NCBI GenBank assembly: GCA_951394045.1
Contig: OX595985.1
Span: 1,054,001-1,118,000, forward strand
From: Nitzschia sp. DOCU1
Taxonomy: Eukaryota; Bacillariophyta; Bacillariophyceae; Bacillariales; Bacillariaceae
Direction: 5' to 3'
DNA: 64,000 nucleotides
Both the position numbers and the translations under genes were made by a program. The notes under the pieces were generated by a model that saw only the letters and a program-made list of their open reading frames with translations, did no database searches and was not told the origin of the DNA. Of the stretch, positions 41,837-53,396 are shown in pieces (position 1 is the first letter of the stretch; each line of letters starts with the position of its first letter).

Positions 41837-42940
41837 TCAGAAGCATTCCTCGAGAAATTCTTGGAGCTCACCGATCTCCGAGATGTCATCAGGGATTCTG
41901 GGCTCTTCGAAATCATACTTCTCGTATTCGACATAAGTTATGGGTGGTACATGCGGGCACTGAAGTGGGAGAGTCTTTACGGTCTCACGGGGCACAATAC
42001 TCGGCGAGGCCGATACTTGTCGAGGGATATTCCTTCCTTGCAGAGGGGACGGGAAGCACGTTTGACGAGGTGTGAGGAGCATCACAGGAGGATACGGCCC
42101 GCTTTCGGTCGCCACAGCAGCATCGGGCGTCTCACAGCGACTCGTCGTCCCCACTTCGTTGCTGGCGTTAAGATGACCCTCCTCGAGAGACACCTGTGAA
42201 ACATTCACATGGTAGGACACAGACTCGATCACAGCAGGAATATTTGCATAGTGTGAAGAAGGAGGAGGATGACATCGTATTTCTGTGTGCGGATATGGGG
42301 ACGATATACCCACGTCAGGCTGGACGTTCGGCGCCTGCTCTTCTTCTTCGTCGTCGTCGTCTCCTGTTGCACCAGCGATGGCGATGTTGTTCTTGCACTT
42401 CTTCTTCTTTGCCATCTTGGCTTTGGTGCTCGAACGGTACTGCAAAAAGAGAGTATCACGGAATAACGATCCGATCTGTGGGTTGAAACCAACTTGCCTT
42501 GTGAGTCACGATCGCTCGAGGCTGTGATGGGATGAATTAGAGACAGTTCTGTTTACCTTCTCTCGCGCAAAGGCGTCGTCTACCTGCCACCATTGTCCTT
42601 TCTCGAATCTAATGAATGTACCATCGGGGAGGGCGTGTATTGCATCAATGATGGCGGTGGTGATTCGCGATTTCTCGGCCTTGTTGTTCGCCCTTGAGTA
42701 TGGGGCGAGGAAGTGATTGACCAGAGCTTTGAGATAAAGGTTTCCAGCCGACATTGAACATACTTTGCCCCGCCCGCATAATATCGCGTGTTCCCCAGGA
42801 TGGTACTTTGGACCGAGAGCTATCCTCCGAAGCTTCTTCGATTTGGGAAACTGTTCATGCGGCTGCGTAAAAGCCCCGGCTGATGCGCTGCTGTGAATGT
42901 CGCTGGTGCTCACTGCCATTGTCATTTGCTGATTGACCAT
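41837..42940 (-). CDS. DUF6824-domain protein
   Basis: Two exons, 42940-42557 and 42475-41837, 81-nt phase-0 intron (gtaaac...cccacag); 340 aa. Residues ~45-145 fit the DUF6824 pattern common in diatoms: HAILCGRGK, a GN-x-Y core, KSRITTAIIDAI, then FIRFEKGQWWQVDDAFAREK joined across the intron to IGSLFRDTL and QYRSS. An alternative acceptor a few bases earlier breaks the FRD block, so this splice was chosen. The rest is disordered, with an acidic Asp/Glu patch and a C-terminal acidic IGELQEFLEECF. Its role is unknown; a transcription-related function is often assumed. Confidence 0.85.
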
Positions 42941-45001
42941 GATGATTTCTTCGTAAGAAGTTTTTTGTCCTACTCTAGAGTGCTACCGGTAGAACGTTTG
43001 GTGTTGCTATTGTATTCTTCTGGGCTATTTTGAGACTTGTATTTGCTCTGAATGTGTGCCCTGAATGTGAACAGCCGTTTTGTGATCCGCCTTCACCAGA
43101 TTAATAATGCGAACGCCTAACCAGTGGGTATTGGATCGCATTTTTGGTTTTATCTTGTGCAAGCAGTCTTTTAGCATGGGACTGGTGATTCCGGGGCATA
43201 AATATGCGCTGCGTGTGGGAGATTCAAGGGCACACACCGTGGTTCGCGTTGGATCCTCATTTTTCTTGGGGCGAAGGACCACTCGTCTGAAATGTTGCGG
43301 TGGTAGGTCTACCAGGGGTAAACGTAAACGAAGAAAGGCTGAATTTTCGCCTCTGCATATTCAACGAATTCCATGCGAAGTCGAACCGTGTAGAATATGC
43401 CGACAATGAAGGCTATGCGATTATGTCCAGTTGCAGTAGCTAAACGAATTAAGGGACACAATATCTATTGATGAAATGGCTCCTATGTGTGCTTTAGTGT
43501 TCTCGGCGTCCTTTCAGTACCGCAAACAGTGTCCCATTCTGGCCCCTTCTACTGGCGAAAAGGAGAACAGCGAATTCTTCTGTTCTTCGGGCACCTGATA
43601 AGGTCCCGCATGCAGGGGATCGAGCATGATGGTAGTATTACTGTACGTTTTTGTTACGATACCTCCTCCAGCAACAAATCGGATTCGGTCATGGTGTTGG
43701 CATTTTGGCTCGCGACAAGCAGTTATTTCAGTTTTCTCTCTCCCCACCATACAGGGGACTGACATAACAAGTAATGATTAGGGAGCTTTCGCCATGGGCT
43801 GGGTGATAAAATACGGTCGTTCGTTACCGGTAGCCTCTAGTTAGTACTAACTAACGTCATACAGGTACTTCAAACACAACAAACAAGCCTCGGGAGACTC
43901 CTCGCACTCTCCAAACGGAACAATTGGTGATGAGTGTTCGAGAGACGCGGCCCAAACAACAACACAACAATGACCTCTGAAGCAGCACTCGTCTTCCTCT
44001 TTTCTTCGTGTTGAAGAAGAAGCCGTACTGCGCCTCGACGATGGCGAAGAACAAGAGCACATATTTCCTTCAAGAACAAGGAGCGAAAGGATACACTATC
44101 TAGATAGAGACATGGCCCAAGCAATTACTATATGGCTTGTTAGCTACATCCCCCCCCCCCCCCCCCGACAAGTAGGAGTACCACTAATAATAGGAGTGAG
44201 AGGACGAAAAGCGAACAATGGTGTACTACTCCAACCGATTTCGGCCGCTGTTCTTTTCGGCATACCACGTTGTTGTTGGAAGAAAGGACGAGGTCCTCGT
44301 CAAACGAGGAGGAATCCGGCGCCGGATTCGGATCTTGTCACTATCATCACGATCAGGAGGAGCGTCCATGATTCGTGGTTTCGGGACGACTGACAAAATT
44401 TTCCTGTCTGATATCAAAATTGAGGGGTCTGAATTGGCCCAACGATGGGGTATCGTCCCAGCACAAGGCAACAAGATCATGGAACTTCTTTGAACCACGC
44501 CCCCTCCCCCCCCCCCCCCCCCGCTGCACCAGCACACCACCAGTACTACTACTGCAGCTTCTTCTACTGGTACGAGTAGCCACTCTGTTTGAAACGTTTC
44601 CTGTCACATGAATTATTATACTGTTGTCTTTTGCAGTTACTTTATTGCTTTTGTTGGTACTACCTATTAGACAATGATCCTCGTCAAAGTGAGTCAACAA
44701 TGGAATATGCGCATGTGGGGCTTTCGCGAAGCACAGCGTCGGAGGGAGACGTGCCGGCTTGCGCGTTCGACTATTTTGACTCACGCGCCTCAGTCGGCCA
44801 CGCTGACCTCGTACAAAAAAGTGAAGAGCTCGTGCCATGCAGCATTGCTCGCGCATCGCGTTGCGGCGCGCTCATCGATCCTCCAACGACCATGACGATG
44901 ATTGGCATTTCTGGGTGATTACCATTGTTTGAATTACCTCCCTGCCATACCGCTCGCTTGACTTTGTCTCCATTTTTATCTTAAAGAGAGAATAAAGGAT
45001 C
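42941..45001. other. 2-kb gene-poor stretch with two C17 tracts
   Basis: Homopolymer runs of 17 C lie at 44150-44166 and 44506-44522, about 340 nt apart. Frames of 80-100 codons exist on both strands (for example an ATG frame at 43107) but none shows a domain. The 3' end must include the AP-4 beta promoter. Confidence 0.5.
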
Positions 45002-47645
45002 ATGTCGGGTTATCCAGGTGGCATTCCTGCTGGCGTTCATACGGCGCAGCCAGTGCAATTCCCTCCGCACAATCCTGCCAACATTCACGTGCCGGGCATG
45101 GCTCCTCCTCCTGGAGCCCCCGCTACTGGAGGAGCCCCGGTGCCGGATTCGTACTTTACCGAGTCCAAAAAGGGCGAAGTCAATGAGTTGCGCAATCTCT
45201 TGCGTAATTTTGCGACGGAGCGAGATCCGCAACGAAAACGCGACATTATCAAAAAGGTCATTGCGTACATGACGCTGGTGAGTACGATAGTATGATATGA
45301 TAGTGAACAGACAACGCAAGTCGCATGCCGTAGAACTTGACTCACACGAGTAATCCCAGGGCATTGATGTTTCTCGCTTGTTTACGGAGATGATGCTGGC
45401 GATCGAAACGCGTGATTTGGTGATCAAGAAGATGGTGTACTTGTACCTGTGCAACTACGCCTACTCGCACCCCGAGTTGGCACAAATGTGCACCAACACC
45501 TTGCAGAAGGATTGCGGCAATGAGGACCCCATGGTGCGTGGTTTGGCGCTGCGTAGTTTGTGCTCCTTGAATCTGCCGCAGATGGTAGAGTACATTAGTG
45601 AGCCACTGCGCAAGGCGCTCTCGGACCACCACGCCTACGTTCGCAAAACGGGCGTCATGGGGATTTTGAAGCTTTTCTACCTGGACAAGGAGAGCTTTGA
45701 TCAGTGCAACTTTGTCGATATTCTCTATGATATGTTGCGGGACGTGGACTCGTCCGTAGTGGCAAACGCGATTACCGTGCTCAACGAAGTCATGGCCAAG
45801 TCGCCGAATGGAGGAATGGCGATCAACCGCGCCATCATGTTGCACTTGTTGAATCGCATCCACGAGTTCTCAGAGTTTGATCTCGTGCAAGTATTGGAGC
45901 TAGTTCCTCGATACATTCCGGCCAATGCCGAAGAAGGATTCCAGATTATGAACTTGCTGGATCCGGTGCTGCGTACGAGCAGTTGTTCAGCCGTGTTGGC
46001 GACGGTTCGAGCGTTCTTGTCCATTGTGGACGAAATCGCGGGTGACGAGAAACAGGAAATGAAACAACAGGTTGTTGCTCGGGTCAAGGCACCTTTGATT
46101 ACGCTTGTTGCCAGTGGAAGTTCGGAACTGCAGTTTGTCCTGCTCAAGCAGATTGAACAGCTGGTGGACTTGTGCCCCGGATCCTTTGACGACGAGTTCC
46201 GACAGTTTTACATTCGATATCATGAACCGGCACATGTCAAGTATCTCAAAGTAGAAATTATGCCGCGCCTTGCCAACCCGGATACAGCGCCAGACATTGT
46301 GGCGGAACTTGCCGAAATGGTCAATGACAACGACACGACGCTGTCACGCTTAGCAGTGCGCAGTCTGGCAAAAATTGTAGTTCGAGACACGGGAGGCCCG
46401 GGCTGTGCCGAGTCGATTGCTCAGCGTATGGTGGAAATGCTGGACTTGAATATTGAACACGTTCAGTCGGAGGCGGCGACGGCATTAACGCTCATGATTC
46501 GAAAACATGCCGAATTGAAGCCTGTTGCAGCCCCGTCCCTGGCCAGGACTCTCAAGTATGTGCAGGAACCAAGTGGAAAGGCAAGCATCATCTTTTTGTT
46601 GGGTGAATGTGGGGATATCGTTCAAGACGCCCCGTATGCTTTGGAAAAGCTGATCGACAACTACGAAAATATCCAGGACCCCGTCGTCAAACACAACTTG
46701 TTGAATGCGACAATGAAATTATTCTTTATCCGGCCGCCCGAGGTGCAGCGAATGTTGGGTCGGCTTTTGCACAAGGCAACGGACGATGTTACATCGCAGG
46801 ATTTGCATGACCGTGCGCTTTTGTATTATCGGTTGCTCAGGTCGGGCGCCGATCCCAAGACAGTTATCGCGCCCGTCATCCAAACTCATACGCAGATTCC
46901 ACACGTCTTTTCGGAAGACGATGACAAGAAGGTGAGGGCGGAACTTATGGAGGAGTTCAATACCCTGGCTACCATATACGGAAAGGCGTCTGTCAATTTC
47001 ATCCGTCCCGACCACCAAGTGTTTTATAAAAAGCAGCCGCCAGAGCATCCTCTTGATAGCAATCCTGTCGCCGCAGCTGACATTGTTAGTCATGTTCCCA
47101 TGGCCCCTCAAGAAATGCACCAGCCCAATGTCCCATCACAGCCCGTGGAGATGGCGCCGCACCCAACAGCGCAGCTTTCTTCCAACTCCGATGCTATGGT
47201 TGCCGACTTGTTGGGTTTTGATGGGCCAGCGCCTCCTGCCCCGGTGCCCGCCGCTCCTCCAACGGCAACGGGGATTGCGTTGGCACCTGGTGTCGGTATG
47301 ACGGGAGAAGAATATCAGGCCAAATGGGGCGCCATTGCTGATTCCGATGCTTTTGTTAGTGTGGTCCCCTTGCGATCCCTACCGGCAGGGACGACTGTCG
47401 TGGAGCAGGCATTGGCTGCAGCCAACGTCTACACCATGGCAAGCGGAGAATTGCCCGCAGAACTCAAATTTTTCCTTTACTGCCAAGATTTGTCCACGGG
47501 AAGGATGATCTTGATTCAATCGAACATTAGCAAAGGCGACCCCGAGCCGAGTATGATTCTGACTGTCAAGATTACTGGTGGAGGAGACGGGCAAACTATG
47601 GTGGACCAGCTGACAAGTATTATTCAAGGTGCGCTAGGTTGGTAA
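45002..47645 (+). CDS. AP4B1: AP-4 complex subunit beta-1
   Basis: Two exons, 45002-45277 and 45360-47645, 82-nt phase-0 intron (gtgagt...atcccag); 853 aa. A Pro/Gly-rich leader precedes an adaptin N-terminal solenoid (KKGEVNELRNLLRNFA, YMTLGIDVSRLFTEM, KDCGNEDPMVRGLALRSLCS, DHHAYVRKTGVMGILKL). An Ala/Pro hinge (~residues 680-740) and a short C-terminal beta-appendage (YQAKWGAIADS...) follow. The layout and the compact single-lobe appendage match AP-4 beta better than AP-1/2 beta. AP-4 sorts cargo at the trans-Golgi network without clathrin. The hinge shows no clathrin-box (L-L-[DEN]-[LF]-[DE]) that I can see, in keeping with AP-4. Confidence 0.88.
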
Positions 47646-47724
47646 TCATGCGATGCTCTCTACAGAATGGAACCACAAAACAAATCCATTCTTGCTTCGT
47701 GAGATAAACAAACTAGACGACCTT

Positions 47725-49236
47725 TCAAAGCTTTGCCTTAGCATTTTTACCATCGGTGCTTAGAAGCCCTAAAGCTATGACACCGAGCATTGTTGCAGCA
47801 CCTGCCACGGCGCACTCTATGCCTGGCGTGTCCGTAAAAGTGTCAGTGACAATCCCAAGAATGAATGGGACAACAAGGTAGGTCCCATCCCCAAACGCCT
47901 TGGGCAAAGCCAATGCAGTGGCTTCCCCGCCTTTGGGAGCTTTCTCCTGCGCCAAAGCCACCAATGCGGGAGATTGCGCAGATGCCCCGGTTGACCAGGC
48001 CAAGACAGCAGTTGAAAATGCAAGAGAATTCGAGTCTAGAGTAATGGAGCCAACAGTGGCCGACAGGGCATTGTCGTCAAAGCTCGTCGTGAGCGCCACG
48101 GGGATGAGGATAAGTCCGACGGCGCAGAGAAGGCCACTCAGCATGGCTGTCGTCTGGGCACCGGCACGATCCGTGAGGTATCCTCCAACAGGAGCCCCGA
48201 TAAGGCCGCTCAATCCAGCTGCCGATAGCAAGGCTCCCGCCGCAGCCGCCCCACCGGGCAATGTCCCTGCTGCTAGCACTGGGATGCTAGCAATTTTAGC
48301 AGCAAAGCCAAAGCTCGCTCCGCTTTGGCAAAGTGCAATACCACGCCACTGGTTCTGAGAAAGGAGACCAGCCCAGTCCGCTTCTTCTATCCCCGTAGCG
48401 GGTGCTTCTCCGTTGTTGGATTCCATGGTACCATCACTTTCTAACACGGTCTCGGGCAAGAAACAGTACATCATCGCGGCAAGGACGGCCGCAGCTGTGA
48501 CACAGAGGAACGCCGCTCGAGGCCCATATTCCTCCACCACAATACCTCCAATGGGAGCTCCAATTGCAATGCCCAAGGCTACGCATGCTTGCTGTGCCGC
48601 TAAAGCCCGCCCTCTCAATTCGGGTACTTGGTTGGCCAAGTCCGCAAGCATTCCTCTTTCGCCCGACTCGGATATACATCGTCCTGCTCCAAGACCAAGA
48701 CGCGCTATCAAAAGCATCGGAAGCCCAGTCGCTAGAGCTGTACCAAGATCAGATATGGCAATTACTGCCATCCCAAAAATCATTGCTGGTTTACGAGCCT
48801 TGTCGGCAAAATTGCCTCCCGCTTTGGACAACAATAGGAATGCCACTGACGGAATCGAAATGACAATACCATTTGCGGCACTCGAAAAGCCAAGTTCCTT
48901 TCCATATAAAGGGATAGAGGGGATGACGGCGCCCACGCCAATAAAAAGAAGAAATTGAGACAATAATAGCAGAATTAAGGGCCCCCGTACATTTTGGCCG
49001 GCTGGAACATCACCGTCGGACTCAGATTCTTGCATTGGGTTGTTTCTCGCCATTGGCCTGGAAGCCGTAAAGGGACTTCCAAGCTCCAACCAGTTGTCAA
49101 TCCACCGCATGTTCGATGGAGCTACGATTTTTCTCGAAGACAACGCCCCCTCGGGTCTAATTGATGAGCGAAACGGAGACACAATGTAACTCCTTTCTGC
49201 AAGGAGAATACCGATATAGAGAAGTCGTAATGCCAT
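47725..49236 (-). CDS. Major facilitator superfamily transporter
   Basis: Single exon, 503 aa from the ATG at 49236. An N-terminal ~90-residue presequence (MALRLLYIGILLAERS, then Ser/Arg-rich) may direct it to an organelle. Twelve hydrophobic segments follow in two halves; the loop 2-3 motif reads GNFADKARKPAMIFGM, close to the MFS G-x3-D-R-x-G-R consensus, and its repeat is GYLTDRAGAQTTAMLSG. RLGLGAGRCISESGERGML and GIAIGAPIGGIV fit the drug/H+ antiporter branch. The substrate is not predictable. Convergent with AP-4 beta, 79 nt apart. Confidence 0.88.
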   Translation of the reverse strand: MALRLLYIGILLAERSYIVSPFRSSIRPEGALSSRKIVAPSNMRWIDNWLELGSPFTASRPMARNNPMQESESDGDVPAGQNVRGPLILLLLSQFLLFIGVGAVIPSIPLYGKELGFSSAANGIVISIPSVAFLLLSKAGGNFADKARKPAMIFGMAVIAISDLGTALATGLPMLLIARLGLGAGRCISESGERGMLADLANQVPELRGRALAAQQACVALGIAIGAPIGGIVVEEYGPRAAFLCVTAAAVLAAMMYCFLPETVLESDGTMESNNGEAPATGIEEADWAGLLSQNQWRGIALCQSGASFGFAAKIASIPVLAAGTLPGGAAAAGALLSAAGLSGLIGAPVGGYLTDRAGAQTTAMLSGLLCAVGLILIPVALTTSFDDNALSATVGSITLDSNSLAFSTAVLAWSTGASAQSPALVALAQEKAPKGGEATALALPKAFGDGTYLVVPFILGIVTDTFTDTPGIECAVAGAATMLGVIALGLLSTDGKNAKAKL

Positions 49237-49683
49237 GGTATTGATAACAGGAGAGACTAGCAGCACTTGCTAGTTGTATCACCGCATTGTCTTCGTCGTC
49301 TTCGTCGTCTTCATCGTCGTTGCTGGCTATTATTTGTTATTGCGGCTGAGGAGAGACTTTCTCGAGTTGCACCACGTTGAAGTTGCGCTCTCGAGATGAA
49401 TGATAGCAAACGCTCGTGCGTTTGGCGAAACTTGCTACCGACAGCCCGCAGACCGCTGTTTAATGTAAAATGCGCACGCGCAGCACAGACGAACACTTCG
49501 ACTAAAATCCGTCTGGCCTCTTACCGTCGTTGATTTCGTTTGCAGTGTGTGGCACAACCACGCATTTTTTTTTCTTTCGAAACGGATGTTTCATTTTTTC
49601 TTCGTCACGTCGGTGTTGTTCAGGTGCCATTGAACGAGACTTTCTCCCTTCAGTCTCCATACGTTCACTTTCTTACTTCCAAA
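49237..49683. promoter_or_regulatory. Divergent intergenic region with GTCTTC/GTC microsatellite
   Basis: 447 nt between the MFS and CMS1 starts. A (CGTCTT/CGT)n-type run lies at about 49287-49320, near the MFS 5' end. No gene. Confidence 0.45.
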
Positions 49684-50442
49684 ATGGGCGGTGACGACCT
49701 TGGCAGTGACGATGAGTTTTTGACGGCTCCGATCATTGCAGATCCCGGCGACGACTCGTCGGTCGGCGGAGAATCCGTAGAAAATACCTCCAAACCAATG
49801 GCGGAGAAGCGGGTTGCTCCAGAGCTCTCTTCAAAAGAAGCAAACACGTCCAAAAAGCGTCGAAAGGTTGGAGGTGACGCTCTGCGAGAGCTTGGCTCGA
49901 ATGTTAAAGACTTGCCCTTGGAAACCCAATCCAAGCTCCTCTCGGACTTTGCTGGCACCAGTTTCCTTCCCCATCACATGACGCGGCTCAACGACGACGA
50001 TGAAAGTATCGCAAAGCGAATCCAAGGACTTGTATCCAAGAAGAAACTGAAGAAATGGAAGGAAAAAGAGTCTCCTTGCGTTATTATCATTTGCATATCA
50101 GCTCGTCGAGCCGTGCAAGTGTTGAAAGAGATTGCACCGTTGAATGTCCGCGCTGCGAAGCTGTTTGCAAAACACATTACAATCGAAGATCAGATAAAAC
50201 AGCTACAAGAGTCTCCTTTCGGAATTGCTGTCGGAACACCGCATCGTATACTCACTTTGGCGACGCAAGGTGCCCTATCGTTGCAAAAAACCCAGAGTGT
50301 CGTGTTGGACACTTTTTTAAACGACAAGAAGTATTCGGTTTTCACCCTTCCCGATACCGTGCCGCACGTTCAAGACTTTTTGAGGACTCATGTGCAACCA
50401 GAGTGCCAGAATCGGAAGGATCTGCGTGTTGGCTTTGTGTAG
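49684..50442 (+). CDS. CMS1: CMS1-family ribosome biogenesis protein
   Basis: Single exon, 252 aa from the ATG at 49684. It begins with an acidic region (GSDDEFLTAPII) and a basic patch (KKRRKVGG). It then matches CMS1/CMSS1: CVIIICISARRAVQVLKEI, KLFAKHITIEDQIKQLQ, GIAVGTPHRILTLATQGAL and a C-terminal Asp-aromatic block. The fold is a DEAD-box helicase-like domain without an ATP site. Yeast Cms1 belongs to the 90S pre-ribosome. Frame upstream of 49684 is open but has no ATG. Confidence 0.82.
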   Translation: MGGDDLGSDDEFLTAPIIADPGDDSSVGGESVENTSKPMAEKRVAPELSSKEANTSKKRRKVGGDALRELGSNVKDLPLETQSKLLSDFAGTSFLPHHMTRLNDDDESIAKRIQGLVSKKKLKKWKEKESPCVIIICISARRAVQVLKEIAPLNVRAAKLFAKHITIEDQIKQLQESPFGIAVGTPHRILTLATQGALSLQKTQSVVLDTFLNDKKYSVFTLPDTVPHVQDFLRTHVQPECQNRKDLRVGFV

Positions 50443-51368
50443 CTATGAAGCGCGCATGGAGCGTTCAGGCTTACGCTGGAGTCATTCGCACAATGGAAAC
50501 AGGGTGTCACAATGATTAAATCGATGTATTTCTTTGCTGGGTGAATTGGCATAGATCTACATGGTATCAATGGGTCGACGGATCATGAGGTAGACTCCAG
50601 AGGTTCACCCTTGATCGACAGGACCTGCGACGACCTGTTTGAGCCATAACTTGCAGCAAACGTTGGTAGAGGCCCAGGTTGCCAACGCCGCACTTTTAGA
50701 AACAGGAAGATATAACCATATTGATGTGGCCCCAATACTGGCTCAGCTATGAATGATCCACCAATAGTCTTTCGAGTCTTGTCAAAGTAACAACCATTCT
50801 CGGCCTCTTAGTGCTGGAGTGTCTGCTCCATCTTTGTAGTGAGCCAATGCCTTTAGAATAGTATTGTTAGTTAGTAGTAGTACTATTAAAGCAGAAAGTA
50901 GTATGACTAGCTTGATGTAGTCACTGTCAAGTGTTGCGGTGGCACAATATTGAAAGGCTACACTGCTTAGGGAGGAGGGGGCGAGAGGCGGACGGAAGTT
51001 AGTACTACAGAGAGTACTTGGGTTATTGTATAGGCATGTAGGGTATATCAGCACATCGGGTGGTGTACTGACGTCATTGATCCCATTTTACTCTTCTCGG
51101 TCATCGTCAATCGCGCACCACCGTCCTATTTCATATCGTGGTCGCTATCATACCTCCTTTGACCAGCCACACCTCTAGTCGGATGACCGCCACATCATGT
51201 TACGAACCACTCATCACACAATGGCGGCAGCCCTTCACTGACGCCGCTGGGTACCACGATAGTCTGCCCTGAATCAGCAACATTACATCATTAATTTCTT
51301 TTCGCCTTGGGTTACTCAGTCGGCCCCAGACACAAGAGAGAAATCATCGATCGAATAGCAAAAACAAG
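50443..51368. other. 0.9-kb intergenic region, nothing recognised
   Basis: No gene-like frame. Short TAGTA-rich repeats near 50870-50900. It includes the promoter of the PsbP-like gene. Confidence 0.35.
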
Positions 51369-52343
51369 ATGCATCGAGTTTCTACAGTGCACGTGGTATC
51401 GGTGTTTTACCTGATGATACTGAGTAAAGTGCAAGGTTTCGCAACTTTCAAAAATACTAGGTATGGCCTACCGTCAAACGAGAAGCCATTCCCTGATGCA
51501 CTGATCGGAACGCTCCCAATGACCACAAACGACAACGAGGAGCCTTTGAAAGACGAAGAGCCGGTCCCGAGTCAAGAAAGACGACCGGCAACAGCAACGG
51601 ACATGATGAGAGCCATGGGGACTTCCCCAAGGAGAATTGTACTTTCTTTTATTTCCGCGTCTGGCATTGCTCTTGCGGGAAACTTCCTGGGAGTTACAAG
51701 CAACCTGCTGGCTTCCATCCCAGAAAATGCTGTGGAAGCGTCGGGCCTTGACACATATTTCCCGCGTGGCGATTTCAAGAGGTGCCGTTCTAAAGGCTAT
51801 TCCTTTGTAATTCCAAAGGAGTGGGTAGCGGATACCTTCGTCGAATTGGCCAACGCTCAGCGCCAAGTCCAGCCCCTTGACTACCAAATGAAGCGACGCG
51901 ATGGAGGCGGTGGGACTATTCCCGATGCCGCTTATGGCCCGCCTAGTCGGCTAAACAAAAAAGGCGTGTCTGAATCAGGAGACACAAACGTCTCTGTCAT
52001 TGTTACCACGGGTCTACGAGGATTTTCCTTGCAGAATACACTCGGCCCGCCAGACACTGCAGCAGAAAAACTACTTCGCCTGTCGATTGCTCCCGAAGGA
52101 AGCGGACGTGTAGCAACTCTCCTTAAGGCAACAGAAGATTTCTCGCGCAACGTATATCAGTTTGAGTATACGGTTGACCGCGGGGAGAAAGGCCCGCCCC
52201 TTCGGAACATTTCCGTTATCGCTGCTAGTCCATCGGGGGACAAACTTTACACGCAAACTGTAGTAGCGCCGTTGGAGCGATGGGAAGACCCAATATTTGC
52301 CGCAAAACTCCAAAAGATTGCATTGAGCTTCCACTTGACCTGA
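51369..52343 (+). CDS. PsbP-domain protein of the thylakoid lumen
   Basis: Single exon, 324 aa. Three targeting layers can be read: an ER signal peptide (HVVSVFYLMILSKVQG), cleavage before Phe (FATF, the diatom plastid rule), an acid-tempered transit stretch, and a twin-arginine hydrophobic segment (SPRRIVLSFISASGIALAGN) for passage into the lumen. The mature part has the PsbP fold: YSFVIPKEWVAD, VSVIVTT near the middle, YQFEYTVDRG and the final LYTQTVVAPLERW. PsbP-like proteins assist photosystem assembly; the specific paralogue is not determined. Confidence 0.85.
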   Translation: MHRVSTVHVVSVFYLMILSKVQGFATFKNTRYGLPSNEKPFPDALIGTLPMTTNDNEEPLKDEEPVPSQERRPATATDMMRAMGTSPRRIVLSFISASGIALAGNFLGVTSNLLASIPENAVEASGLDTYFPRGDFKRCRSKGYSFVIPKEWVADTFVELANAQRQVQPLDYQMKRRDGGGGTIPDAAYGPPSRLNKKGVSESGDTNVSVIVTTGLRGFSLQNTLGPPDTAAEKLLRLSIAPEGSGRVATLLKATEDFSRNVYQFEYTVDRGEKGPPLRNISVIAASPSGDKLYTQTVVAPLERWEDPIFAAKLQKIALSFHLT

Positions 52344-53396
52344 TTCCTGTGAAATTTTGAGCTAGTTGACCAATTCTTGACGTTCGTGTTTGCACGGCGA
52401 AGAATTTTTCGTCAGTGCAACACGAAGAGAGCCTATGGATTCAGGAGCTGATTCTCTGCTAGGAAAACACGTTGGCCCGTCCGACATTGGGTGGTGATAG
52501 CATGCATGATTCTGCGATAAGAATCATCATAGACGATTGAGTCGAGGATGAATCTGCTTCACCACCAACGAACAACCCCTAGAAATTCTATGAACGTAGC
52601 AGGTCTATCGTCAAGTGGTATTCCAACAGCAACATCTATGTCCTGTTTCTAGCGAACGTCGGAGCGACACTGAACTCCTCCACCTAGCAATTGCAACAAC
52701 GCCACTGCCCCTCTCTAGTCGTAGAAATTCCATGCAAGCGGCTTCTTGGTTCCATCCCCGTCCAGAACCATGACCATCATCACCGCAATCATAGTAACTA
52801 GAGCCAGGTGCACCTCTCCTACCGGTACTTTGTTTGTATTCATTCGGGTAGATTTGATTGATTTGCGACCAAAGGTGCACGCTAACCCCTACAATAGCGA
52901 CAGAGTGTAGGTAAAACTCTTCAAAGGGTCAATTAACAGGCATATATTTCGTCCGACGCGCGCACACATACATTGCGTCCGAATCCTATTATGACAGGGG
53001 GCTATTGAAAAAGACTGTTTTCGTATGATAAAGGGGTCATAGGAGGTATGAACGGATAAAATTGTCCGTTCAACGAATGAGGGGAGGTGCGCGAAAAGCG
53101 ATAAAACGTCTTTGCGCGGAGCGAGGTGTCCAGCTCCAAAAATTCTGAGCGCGCCACAGCACGTTTTATCCAAGTGGATTAGGATTTTTGCGTACAACAC
53201 GAGTTATCGCTGGCGGCGCATTCTCGGAGGTGGACACCTCGCTCCGCGCGCGAACGGTTTATGGAATCCGCTCTAGTAGAAACTCAAAAATGTTGAAAGA
53301 ACGCCTGGCTTCACTTTTCCCACCATTGTGGGTTTTGACTTGTCGCATGTTTGATTGGATCTATAGCTTGTTTGCTTTGTTTGTTGGAAAGTAAAT
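52344..53396. repeat. Intergenic region with a 24-bp inverted repeat
   Basis: GCGCGGAGCGAGGTGTCCAG (start of the arm at 53114-53137) pairs with 53226-53249 with one mismatch over 24 bp, enclosing 88 bases. A second inner pair, GATAAAACG and CGTTTTATC, lies inside or beside it at about 53099 and 53162. It could be a large hairpin or element end. It lies about 150 nt upstream of the next start codon. The rest of the gap holds no gene. Confidence 0.65.

Noticed and set aside
42229..42492. Alternative splice acceptor for the DUF6824 gene giving a long open frame (VSTHRSDRYSV...)
   Set aside because: It destroys the conserved FRD/QYRSS block; the acceptor at 42476 keeps it in frame.
43025..43409. 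80-100-codon frames on both strands in the gene desert
   Set aside because: The minus frame has no ATG, neither has a domain, and they overlap each other.
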